Assembly: GCA_037389465.1 (NCBI GenBank)
Contig: JAZARR010000105.1
Coordinates: 496,001-560,000 of the forward strand
Reading direction: 5' to 3'
DNA from: Baylisascaris procyonis
Lineage: Eukaryota > Nematoda > Chromadorea > Rhabditida > Ascarididae
DNA length: 64,000 nucleotides
A model generated the notes under the pieces. That model ran no database searches, was not told the DNA's origin, and was given only the letters and a program-made list of their open reading frames with translations. The position numbers and the translations under genes were made by a program. Within the stretch, counting starts at the first letter, position 1. Each line of letters opens with the position of its first letter. Shown one piece after another: positions 24,506 through 37,976 of this stretch.

Positions 24506-25696
24506 TGCACGAAGAACTATTGGAGGCGTTACGCAATCCATTCGTATTTGTATACGTTTCTATGTTGCTTTCATGGTACGTTGTGAGTGGTACTCAATTG
24601 GGCGATGCGGTCGAAATGGAACTTAAGGCATATCGCCTTCAGCAATACGATCTCGTCGGTACATCACATGGTAGCCGTGCTTCGAAAGGTTCATTATTTA
24701 TGCTGCATTTTCCGGTTAGCATTATAATGTGTACACACCTTAACCGAGGTGAGGAAAGGTACGTCGCTGTAGTGTTTCCCTTTTTTTATGGTACCAAATT
24801 CATCCACTGAGTTTCTTTGAAAATGGTGAAAATGAGTTTATTTATTTGTTATTTGAGAATGCAAACTTTTAAAAATGTTTGCAAACATCCATCGTTTTTT
24901 CCGCTTACCTTTCTTTAAGAGACATTTAATTAAAGTGCTTTTTTTGTTGTTGTTGAAAGCTAGCTACTCGTATAAACGGCAAATCAAATCGCATCTCTTG
25001 ATGTGTCTGTTGTAGGGGCGTTTGTGATATGTGAATTATATGCCAAATTTTTCATGTACGATCAACGTGCAAATTATTGATCAGTTTGCAGTGTTGTACG
25101 AGGCAGTTTCGCTAGATGGAAACACATTACGACGTTGCGTAGTGGTTGGATGGCGTGAGCTGCTTGGTCGTGATCTGCAGACGTTGTTTGATCAGGCTGT
25201 TGGTGGTGTTATCATCATTATACCTGCCGATCTGGACGCCCTTTCACCCGCTCATCGTGCCGTATCAATTGTTTCTTCATTTCTTTACGAGCCAATTATT
25301 GTAATCGTTATAGGAGGAGGGAATAGAAGAGCGAGGGGGAAGGGGATCTGTTGTCAAACAAAAATTTCCTCACTGACAAAATGGTCCGCTTAGGTAGAAC
25401 AGTGCTGTTTTACGGCGGATTGATGCTGGGCTACGACTTCTTAGGTGCTCAAATCGAATTGAAATTAAATATTTCCAGCACAATGGCATTTGCCGTACTA
25501 AGTCGATTGTAAGTTAAAGCATGAATCTTGGGTGGTGGAATTGGAGTGATGTGCGAGGAAATCATATATTCATCATTATCATAGGCCGAACCACAGAGCA
25601 CTCGAATCCATCTTGAAATCACTTCAGCACCCCACTAGCATTGTCTTTACTAGGTGAAATGGTGTTTTTTTTATTTCATTATTTCACGTTAACGTT

Positions 25697-25745
<49 letters not shown>

Positions 25746-28700
25746 GTTTTTGCAGAATTTCGCATCGTTAGAGCGTAGCTTATTAGCACTGGACACGCAT
25801 ATGGCGGTTTATGTAACTCGTATGAAGCCCGAATTGCATGCGTTAATCAAGGATGTATCTTTGTTTTCGCAAAGGTATGTTGATTTATAGGAGAAAAAAT
25901 GAAGTTTTACGTATGTTTTACACCTCAGATATGCTGGGTTAGCATATCATAGAACACAGTAAACCTTTATTTGTAATGAGGATTGCAATACTGAGTGAAG
26001 TTATTGAGCACATTGGTTGTTGAATGAATGGATTGCTGCTTTTGCTTGAGGTGCTTGTGTTCTTTGAAAAGCACTTTCATTCTACCTGAAGATTTTAAAC
26101 GGTATGAAATTCATGGCTGAATGCTTTAATTATTAGATGAGGGGAGGGAAGAGGGGAGGATATGATTGTTGGTTCGTTCGTTGCGTATTGTTAATGTTTT
26201 TAAGAGCACCTTCGGCAGTGCATCAACTCATGAACGCGATCGCCGCTAACACTTTCCAGTTTTCATCCTCGCCATCTATTTCGAATCACCTTCTTGTGCC
26301 TTCCGCTGCCAATGTTGTGGTCAGTTTGTGTCATCCCTCATTTTCTTCGGTAATCAAGCTTGCGAAGATTCATAGCAATGTACGAAGAAATGGAATAGGC
26401 TGTATTATGTATATCATTGTTTAGGCATGTTTCATCAGTGCGTAGAATGTCATCGTTTTCTAATGAGAGGGAAGAGAGGGGTTTTGCTAGATTATTTCCG
26501 CTGAGCGGTTGTATGGTCATAATATTACAAAAAGCAATGTTGTCGCCTGCTTCTTCTGTTACGTATTTTGCATTTTTTGCTTGACATAACAAGCCAAGTC
26601 TTATACATCGTTAGAGGGACGCATATGCTTTATTTTATTTGATTTACAATTGAAACTACTTGGTAACAAAATTTAGTTGCACATCAAGCTTCTCAATTTA
26701 ATGGGTCTTTTCGTGGGTTCGAGATACTGCTGTTAACGAGTTGTGATCTTTTTTTTTGAATTCCAGCATATTGGAAGCTGTGAGAGAGTAACATTTGAAA
26801 CATTAGATGGTGGAGATATTCGCTCCGGAGAGGCTAAATGAAGAGTCAATTGCTCACCTTCGATGAATTAAGAGCACTTTTATTGCAAACTTTAAGTCTC
26901 GTTTGTGGGCTGCTGATCGGAGTTCTCCAGTAATCGTCCTGGTCGCTCACTACGATACGCATTCGGCAGTGCCAGCACTCTCAACAGGATCTGACTCAAA
27001 CGGAAGTGGCATTGCTACGCTTATCGAGCTTCTCGCCATCTTTTCCACTTTCTATTCGAATGTATGTTTGTTCACTATATGCGATACTTGCTTGTTCATA
27101 TGGCTCTCTACTTCGGTGATTCTGGCGGGTTTTGCATCGATGTTTAGATGTCATCGTCGGTTTTGTTTCCACTTTCGCGTGCATCGATCTTAATGCTCGT
27201 CAACGATTGTGGGCACATGTTGAACTGAAGATGTTTTAATTACACTCTGGATGTTGTTGAGGGAAGTGGACAATGACTTAATGAATTTGTTGAGTCCAAT
27301 TCTTATAGAAGAGAGACAAAGTAGGGTTGAGTCTCCCACAGATCGAGGTCAGGGCTCACTTCATTCCTGTCAATTTTTCCACACTCTTTATGTTGCACTC
27401 TGTTTAATTATCTCGTTCCTGACTGTTTTCAGTACATATTCTAGTGGCCGTTATGCTGGATGGTCGCTCTCGGTCAACCCGTAGATTCGAATTTGTGTTT
27501 ACATAATCGAATAACACTGTTCGATTCTCGGGTAGATCGAATGCTGCTCATACCCAGCGTGTCCTCACTTAATAACTTGCTTCGAGCATTCATTAATTTC
27601 TATGCGTCAATTAAGTGATACTTGCAACAGATTGAGTTCTACTTGGCTATTGAAACGTCGTATTTGTAATTGGCTCTTCTTTCTGAATATACCCAAGTGT
27701 TTTCGATAGGAAATTAGGAATGGCGTCCAAGTGTGGATCATGTATGGGAATGACGGTGTCACAGTTTTGGGGAAATTCTGGTTTGGGGAAAGTTCAGGTC
27801 TTTTGAAACCCTTTTCTGGCTTGCTCTTTCAAATTCTGAGTGATTTACAGGATCATGGTTTTCCCATTTGTCTTTTCTCGAAACTTTCCCTACGAATATA
27901 TTTGCGAATACGTTGGATTTTCTGAGCATGGCTTATATAAGTAATCGAAACGCACAATAAGTGTTTTAAACTTTGAAAAATCGTCTCATAATGGAGCTCT
28001 CATTTTCTAAGATTACCTATGGGCTATAAGGGCAGTGGAATGTTGTTTCTGGTGTCATGTATCTGCTATAGTAGACGAAGACGTAATGAATGGATCCGAA
28101 AACATTACAGCTCCTTCTGCCTTTAATTTGAGGAAGTTAGTTAAAAGCTTTTTTCTGATTTCTCCTCTTTCGAGTTTCACTTGTGGGTGCACTTTTTTGC
28201 AATTTTTGTGATGATAAATGATAAGCTTTTTCGCATGCGAACTTTGCAGGCGACAACAAAGCCGAAATACAACATGATTTTCTTGCTGACAGCTGGAGGA
28301 AAATTCAATTATCAGGGCAGTCGGCAATGGATCGAGGATCACATTGAAAAGCAACTAGGTTCGCTTTTTCATTCCATTCCCCAGGTTGGCTAATTCTCAT
28401 GCATTACGCATTTGATCTCTTCTTGCGTAAAGTTGAATTTGAAACTCGAACGAAAGAACTGAAAGAGGCGCCTTTTTGTTGGAACTGTAAACAAAATTGG
28501 AATTGTTTATTACTTCCTGACAGACAACATCTTTATGCATATGGCAAGGAAATCAAACCGACAACTTCACTGCAATAATGATATTATTTTTTAACTCGTT
28601 GCACGATGTGTGATATAATATTTTAGAAGCTTCCTATGTAGTTATAAATCTTCATGCAGTATTATGCTTGAAATCGATAGACTAGAGCACAAAAGCATTT

Positions 28701-29981
28701 CACATTGAATTAGGTACAGATTGAGGAGTTGTAATATCCAGGAAATTTTAGTATCGCCTTGTGGATTAATTAGAAGGGAAAAACGATATAAATGCATTAA
28801 TCGTATAATTTCATCGGAAGAAATCCCTAGAGGAAATCTGACGGTCGTTTAAAAAGAAACATTATGAGAGGAAAAATTCAATGATCATAAATATGGAAAA
28901 TCTTTCTATCACAGTGGGAATAATTGTAGGCAACGTTTCTTTAGAAAAAAAAAAAGTTTTTTTATATGATTTAGTGGGAATTTTGATTGATAAGTTTTTT
29001 TATATGATTTAGTGGGAATTTTGATTGATAAGTTTTTTTATATGATTTAGTGGGAATTTTGATTGATATTTATAGAAGAGAACGTGGAGATGGTGATATG
29101 CTTGGATACATTGGGTAAAGGAAACGGTTTGATTATGCACGTCTCGAAAATGCCAAGTGAAACTGCGCCAGCTGGTCGAATGTTCGCTAGACTTAAGACT
29201 GCCACGCCTCCCAATAGAACGATCGACATAACGTCGAAGAAGATCAATCTTAATGCAGAAACACTTGCTTGGGAACATGAAAGGTTCGCATTTCAACTTC
29301 AATTTGCCGTGTTTTTCTACTTCTCTCATATTTTACAAATTTTCTTTGTGCATTTTGCCGTTGATTGCAATATCATATATAGGTTGCTTTTATTTTATAG
29401 CGTGCAGCCGAATGTGTTTCCTGCTAGTGGCATAATGCCACTCTTTAAAATACTGCGATCTCTACAAAATGTTGTTGGTCGGACGTCAGTCATATTGTTT
29501 GAGTAGCGAATGAGAGTGTAGTATAGTAATTAGGCTAGACAGATGATGATCTTTTTAGAGCAATTTGATAAAGGGATCTACTTTCTTTATTGCGTAATTG
29601 TAATCGTGTATCCTGCGTAATCGTAATCGTCATCGTCATGTCGGTACGTAGGGTAGGCGAAAGTGCGTATACAGTACTGGTCAGATTATTGTACTTTTAT
29701 CTTATTTTTATTTTTCATTGTTATTCCCGGTTCTTTTAATATCCTGTAATGGTGTCATAAGGGCAGTTTTTCAGATACAGTGATGGGTGGTAGCAATTTC
29801 CTAAAACTGCAGCGCAACGCTTTGGTGCCATACCGAGCAACTAAGGTTGATTCTACCCACTGTTACAACAAGGTAGGCAGAGTCAGCCCCGGTTGCGAGC
29901 TATCGCATCAACCTATTCTGGTACATGTTTAGGTATGTTACCATCCACGGTAATTATAGAAAAGTTGCCCCTATGACACCG

Positions 29982-30053
<72 letters not shown>

Positions 30054-32603
30054 TTTGCGGTTGATATGATGATATATGTTTAATGATGTGTAGTTTTTTT
30101 GCAGATTTTATTTAATTGCTTGACTACATGTAGTATGTGCGCGTAATATATGCATTACTGTTGCCACCAGGGTTTTATTCACTTCTAAAATAACATCACC
30201 CAGCTCTTTATGCGGCGCTCTAACATCTTAAATTCTATATGGTAGTGGAGTGGTTATAAGCATGATAAGATATGTTTCTTATGTGACCTGTATTTCCATT
30301 AAGGTACTCGATAAGGCGACTACCTGCTTTTACATTATCAAGGCTTACAGCTCATACGGATCCTATTCGTACTTCGTTGTTGGACTCTCCTAAGCAACTC
30401 GATTTGAAGGCGCTCGAGGTAAGGCTTTATATGCTTCACAACTACGCATTTTCATTGTCGAAACGAGTTTCACTACTTGTGAAATATATATCGTTGTCTT
30501 CTTTCCACTCTTGCTTAGGTATTCGATTATTTTACATATGTATTTATTCTTTGACTCTCTCTATGAAATAATATCCCTGAAGTAAAGTTTCCTATCCCTG
30601 AGTTGCAACTCTCAGCAGCTTCAAATATCAGCTTGAATTAAAAGATATATGTGTTTGTATCTATCTATGTAGTTATTTCCACCCGAAAGCAAGTGCAGGT
30701 AGAGGTAAGAAATTTGGTGAGTGTAATCTGCATCGTTGATTCAATGCCGATAGCACCCTCAGGTTGAGCAAACTTGCGTCTTTGCAGTTTTGCTGGTTCA
30801 ATTGATGCTTCCATAATTTGCATACATATACTGAAACATGCAGCAGCACATTTATAGTTCATATAATCAGAGCTTTCATACGAATTATTTAAAAAGGGTT
30901 CCTTTATGCTGTAGAATGAATGGAAGCTAAAGTTCCTTTAAAGTGTAGGCAACTTTTTAGGCACTTTTGGATGTCTTTAACTTCTTTCGGAATCCACAGA
31001 TCAACATGAGAGCTAGTGTGGGAGGTCATCACATAGCATCATGATACTTGATAAGTTGAATCTACATTCTCACTTAAGTAATGTTTCAGTTGAAACCAAC
31101 AGACACACAAACAGGCAGATGCAACAACCAGATACGATATTGTCTTAATGCGCTTTGCAAATGCGAAGTTAATAGAGTAGGTTGAAAGCCTAATAGTGTC
31201 TCTTCTTCAGGCGAACGTTCACACAATAAGTGAAGCAATATTGGCCCACATCTTCGAATTGCCGAGCACGCATTGTGCATATGATTACAACGTTTCCACA
31301 TGTTCGATCCTCGCAAAGCGCGGTGTCGAGCCAGCGAGACTTGCGTATTGGGTGAAGAGGTTCGGCAGCATGCCACGACCCCTTGCTGGTGACTCACAAG
31401 CACTTGTAGCCGATCTCGCCGAGACGTTTGCGATGTAGCGCTTTACGATGTTTCATTAAGCATGTAGGCTTATATCCCTATGGAAAGTGATTGAGATATT
31501 TTGGTGTGGCTTTTAGGGAGGTTGACATGCGAAGAAAATATCAGATCCCCAGCCATACCGAATTCTTTTTTTCGAGAAGCTGTGACAAGCAGGAAAGAGG
31601 CGACAAATTGGCCGGAGAAAGTGAATTCAGGCTGGCACTTCCGAATGCCTGTTCGGGAAATCTAGAAGTAATGGGTTTAGCATAGTGAAAGCTGAACTCG
31701 ATAAGATACTAAGAGCCATATTGTCTCATTCTTAAATCCCTTCCATTTTGAAATGCCAACATGCAGAAAGAACATAGAAGTCATATAGCATGAAGCAGAT
31801 TTGCATGGAAATTATTTCAGTGCTATTGCAAGCTAGGCGGAAAGAATGAGATATGATGGATTAAACTCGGAGAGTGGAATCAAAAGTGGAGCCAGTTTCA
31901 GCAACTTGAATGAATCCCACAAAAATACCCTCGAAAGCCAGTGCTGTTCCTTAACCATAGATGTCTTTAAATTGTGGCTCGCGTCTAATATTAGGACAAT
32001 GCTAGTGAAAGCATGAAAAGTACAAGGGGCAGCGGAAAACAGCAGCGACATGACATCATCGAGTTTTTTCTGAAGGCACAGTGCCCCTTTCCTTATGTCA
32101 GTCATGCCATTTGCTTCGCATCAAAGGTGGTTCATCAGTTTCCTTCCAGGTCTACCCATTTGATTTTGGTACGTTGTTTGAGATTGAATAAGCTAATAGA
32201 CAGTTCAAGTAATATAGTGAAGTGGATTCACAAATTGCAGTACTGGATTCAGCAAGTAGTGGATTCAGATGTTCCAAATTTTTTATTATTGTCAGCAAGT
32301 GGTGGATTCAGATGTTCCAAATTTTTTATTATTGTCATGTTAAACCTTTTTTCTGCGTTGTGTAATACTGTGTATGAATTGAGGTATGCAAATGGTCGTG
32401 CTAGCGTGGAGCCCGTTTCGGTGGTAGATATCTCATTGTACGGTGCACTCGAAGATCATCTAACTGCTCATCGCGTCAAGCCAGCCGTCTTCGAATTGCT
32501 GTTGGCGGCATGCATTGCGCTTTATCTCTCGGTTATTTACTTATGTGCGCTCAATGTACATTCGCTGGTCGAGTCTGTGCTCGCTAAACTGAAGAAGGTC
32601 TGA
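24505..32603 (+). CDS. nra-2: Nicalin (nicastrin-like ER membrane protein), 10 exons
   Basis: ER membrane protein that works with TMEM147/NOMO in multipass protein biogenesis; the nematode orthologue NRA-2 controls receptor subunit assembly. Exons: 24505-24688, 25092-25261, 25756-25874, 26205-26319, 26897-27061, 28250-28358, 29076-29283, 30304-30418, 31211-31434, 32384-32603; phases agree, 542 aa (human 563). N-terminal hydrophobic segment (about 12-30), then YRLQQYDLVG. The M28-peptidase-like fold shows VLVAHYD (211-216) and GSDSNGSG (227-234): the second metal-binding Asp of GADDxxSG is Ser, and the Glu-Glu site is replaced by AGGKFNYQG. It is therefore a non-catalytic homologue, as known for nicalin. 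CLDTLGKG, AWEHER and RRLPAFTLSRL follow, then a C-terminal TM (about 503-528) in KPAVFELLLA...YLCAL. Acceptor TTCTAG lies 7 nt before the ATG, likely a trans-splice site. The exon 4-5 junction is the least certain. Confidence 0.94.
25699..25743. repeat. (TA)n microsatellite, nicalin intron 2
   Basis: About 45 bp of uninterrupted TA dinucleotides, 12 bp before the start of exon 3 and overlapping the region where the polypyrimidine tract should be. Confidence 0.95.
28954..29067 (+). repeat. Three tandem copies of a 38-bp unit before nicalin exon 7
   Basis: Copies start at 28954, 28992 and 29030, all beginning AAGTTTTTTTATATGATTTA. The third copy ends 8 bp before exon 7 (29076), so the array occupies the branch-point/polypyrimidine area of the intron. 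Confidence 0.95.
29751..29980. mobile_element. MITE-like element with about 25-bp terminal inverted repeats
   Basis: The left end reads GGTGTCATAAGGGCAGTTTT; the reverse complement of the right end reads GGTGTCATAGGGGCAACTTT, with further imperfect pairing inside. Total length about 230 bp, no coding capacity. Flanks are GTAAT on the left and GTTAT on the right, so a short target duplication is possible but not clear. It sits in nicalin intron 7 and directly abuts a (TA)n tract. Confidence 0.7.
29983..30047. repeat. (TA)n microsatellite, nicalin intron 7
   Basis: About 65 bp of TA repeat immediately right of the MITE-like element; probably expanded at or near the insertion site. Confidence 0.95.
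32250..32336 (+). repeat. 43-bp tandem duplication before nicalin exon 10
   Basis: Two almost identical copies beginning CAGCAAGTRGTGGATTCAGA at 32250 and 32293, differing by one base in the part compared. They end about 48 bp before exon 10 (32384). Confidence 0.92.
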
Positions 32604-33400
32604 TGCGCTTTCATGTTTTTCCGTTTATTTAGCTAGTTGGCGTTTCATAAGTTGTTATCCATCTCGATCTGGCTCATATCCGTCCCTATCGGTGGTACTT
32701 CTCCCCAAAGTTTTGCTGTCCAAAGCCGTTTTTGTTGATCGTCGGATGAGTAGAGCTCCGTTGTTTTATTTCACAAACGCTCCACTCGTCTGTATGTACT
32801 GCCTGCTAAGATATGGTACAGTTTACATTTCAAACTTGCCGAGCTCAACAGAATATAGCGACGAGTTTGACAATGTTCCTTTCAAATCGTGTTAGGAGCT
32901 CTGAGATTATGGAATATGCACCTAAAAGGAGCCGTGTATTTCATTTTCGTCTCATCCTAAATTTGTTGATCAGCAGCTCTTCTGCTGATGTGTAAACTGT
33001 AGTGCTGTGCTGTGGTTCGGTTCCAAGGTAAGATTGAAAGACACGGGAAAGCAGATTTCGTGAATGTGAGGAAAGCGCTGATGAACATTTATAGCCTGCA
33101 GACCAGCGACATTTAAAACAAGCGATCTTCTGACGACTGCAGCACAGCGGCGGTCTAACCAGAGAAAATTGAAAGGGACAGCTAGAGTCGCATGGTGCTC
33201 CAATAAAGGGATAGGGGGTCGCACCACAATTTTTTCGTTCTGAGTGGCCCAAGGACTAATTAATGTAAAAAGCACTCGAACAGGCCTTTCGCAACAACGA
33301 TATCCAGTGGGTGGGGTGGCCGCATCCCTCCCCTCCCTCCCCTTCCTCCCCGCTTGGCTGCATTTTTGCATTGTTGTTATCGTTCCCATTACCTGTGCTT
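32604..33400. other. Nicalin 3' flank
   Basis: Contains the nicalin 3' UTR; AATAAA at about 33204 is the first clear signal, about 600 nt past the stop. A GC-richer block at 32970-33290 is open on two minus-strand frames, one Cys-rich, but neither reads as a known domain; it might be an old repeat or the 3' end of the minus-strand gene proposed to the right. Confidence 0.35.
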
Positions 33401-33509
33401 AGGTCTTACGAGTTCTCACGTGTTTTTTTTTTTTTAAATAATTTAATTGAAGAACAAACCAAAAAGAAAACAAAAAAGGGGACGAAGGCATGAGCTGAAA
33501 TTTGTATCC

Positions 33510-33690
33510 CTTTGTAAAATATTTTGCACTAAATTCACTGAATATCTCAGTGGTTTGATTAATTGATCTCAGACGTCGCTCTTGAGGTGTTTGATTCACT
33601 GAGACGTCAACGATTTTAATCAACTCTTGTGGAAGCTTTAAGGAAACACCGAAGTGATCCATTCGGTGTAAAAACGAAGGCGGTTTTCTT
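33510..33690 (-). CDS. Candidate exon of the minus-strand Tudor-like gene (most 3' found)
   Basis: The minus frame includes LKLPQELIKIVDVSVNQTPQ and ends with FSAKYFTKGYKFQ, well-mixed coding-like sequence in an AT-rich desert. It could be the region after a Tudor core. Splice sites are not clear; a stop follows at about 33399 if the frame is read through. Confidence 0.3.
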
Positions 33691-33699
33691 GATTTGCAG

Positions 33700-37033
<3,334 letters not shown>

Positions 37034-37256
37034 AAGGCTGTGTGGCTGAGTCGGTAAGGCGTCCGCGTTCGAGTCCGGTGCGCACAGATTCGACCCACGC
37101 ATGCGCGGCGAAGTTTTCTAAGATTTGTCGAATTCTGTGCTCGATTCTGAACCATTATCCGAAACCGCTCTAGTCATGGAGAGCACAGTGCCTTCCAAAA
37201 TCGGTTGTAAGCGCATTCATGTTGTGGAATGTAAACTATATAAAAATAAATAAACG
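37034..37256 (+). mobile_element. tRNA-derived SINE-like element
   Basis: TGGCTGAGTCGG at 37043-37054 is a good pol III A box, and GATTCGACCC at 37087-37096 (or GTTCGAGTCC at 37067) a B box at the right distance. A T arm and a full cloverleaf cannot be folded, so it is not a functional tRNA. About 150 bp of unrelated body follows, ending in an A-rich ATAAAAATAAATAAAC tail, the structure of a tRNA-derived SINE. Confidence 0.55.
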
Positions 37257-37382
37257 CAAAAGCAGTATACATGCAAAATAAACAGAAAAAATGAAGAAAA
37301 GGGTGGTGGAAGGGTTGGGGTGATATCGCTGCGATTGTTCGACGTCATAGTTGATATTTGATAGCGCAAGCTTAGGATGCTT

Positions 37383-37634
37383 TTAGGTGTATTTCAGGTG
37401 ATTAGTGAGGATGTTCGTGACCGCACATTTAAATGACATATCGAACATATTGATAAAGGGCAGATTGGTTAAATCAACGGGAAGAACACTACCAACCGAT
37501 ATCACCCTAAAACTATTGGAATTTTTCCTTCTATACTGTGCCAAGAAATTGTGTAAGCTATTTTTATGGGCCAATCGGTTTACAAAGAATTTATTGAAAT
37601 TTGAGGGACCAACATCCGTTAAGCCGTGAATCAT
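37383..37634 (-). CDS. Tudor-like exon B of an unnamed minus-strand gene
   Basis: The exon begins right after a strong acceptor (TTTTTTTATTAG) at 37634, phase 0. Its frame opens MIHGLTDVGPSNFNKFFVN, then about 20 residues on SVLPVDLTNLP and FKCAV. The pattern (V-x-[DS]-V-x-x-P-x-x-F-x-x-x-FV, then VG-SV-x-PV-L-x-NLP and a late x-KCAV) resembles the first and last thirds of a Tudor core, with the middle shortened. The frame ends in TAA at 37383; a donor earlier (GCG|GTCACG) is also possible. The family is inferred from the motif pattern only. Confidence 0.45.
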   Translation of the reverse strand: MIHGLTDVGPSNFNKFFVNRLAHKNSLHNFLAQYRRKNSNSFRVISVGSVLPVDLTNLPFINMFDMSFKCAVTNILTNHLKYT

Positions 37635-37762
37635 CTAATAAAAAAAGACGTTGATGTGTCGTTATAGTGCATTTAAAGTGGCACTACTACTTAGTAGCCT
37701 CCAACTCGATGTGATCTGTATGTTTGTTTAGGTTGATATAGTTAGTTAGCGCAATGGGAAAC

Positions 37763-37976
37763 GGTCGTCGCAGTCGCGTCGACAAATGATTCCGCAGCAA
37801 GCAACATGTTGACCTCTCCTCTGAGTGCCGTTGTCTCTTTGCCATTATAATGAAAGGTATCGAGGATGCCGCCTTCTCCGTAATCGTTGCCGACGAATGT
37901 TAGCGGCATTGGCGAAACGAAAAGAGCTTTCGCTAACAAATCGTCACGTTCAGTTTTTATGCGTGAATGCTTCGTG
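37763..37976 (-). CDS. Tudor/SN-like exon A of the same minus-strand gene
   Basis: Starts after TTTGGTAG (phase 2) and can end at ACC|GTTTCC (phase 0), which matches the phase of exon B 130 bp downstream. The reading includes KALFVSPMPLTFVGND, GGILDTFHYNGKE and VNMLLAAESFVDA. The order (a strand such as G-x-L-x-D-T, then VNxLLxxExFVD) fits the SN-like half that precedes a Tudor core in extended Tudor domains. Between the two exons the minus strand reads GCTAACTAACTATATC, a branch-point-like motif. Donor choice is uncertain. Confidence 0.45.

Noticed and set aside
25384..25512. Plus-strand frame MVRLGRTVLFYGGLMLGYDF in nicalin intron 2
   Set aside because: Exon 2 and exon 3 join in phase and match nicalin without it; no other support.
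26766..26842. Possible extra nicalin exon (HIGSCERVTFETLDGGDIRS)
   Set aside because: Ends in a stop without a usable donor, and joining exon 4 directly to exon 5 keeps phase and family length.
37034..37110. Functional tRNA gene
   Set aside because: A and B boxes are present but no acceptor, anticodon or T stems can be folded; more likely a SINE head.
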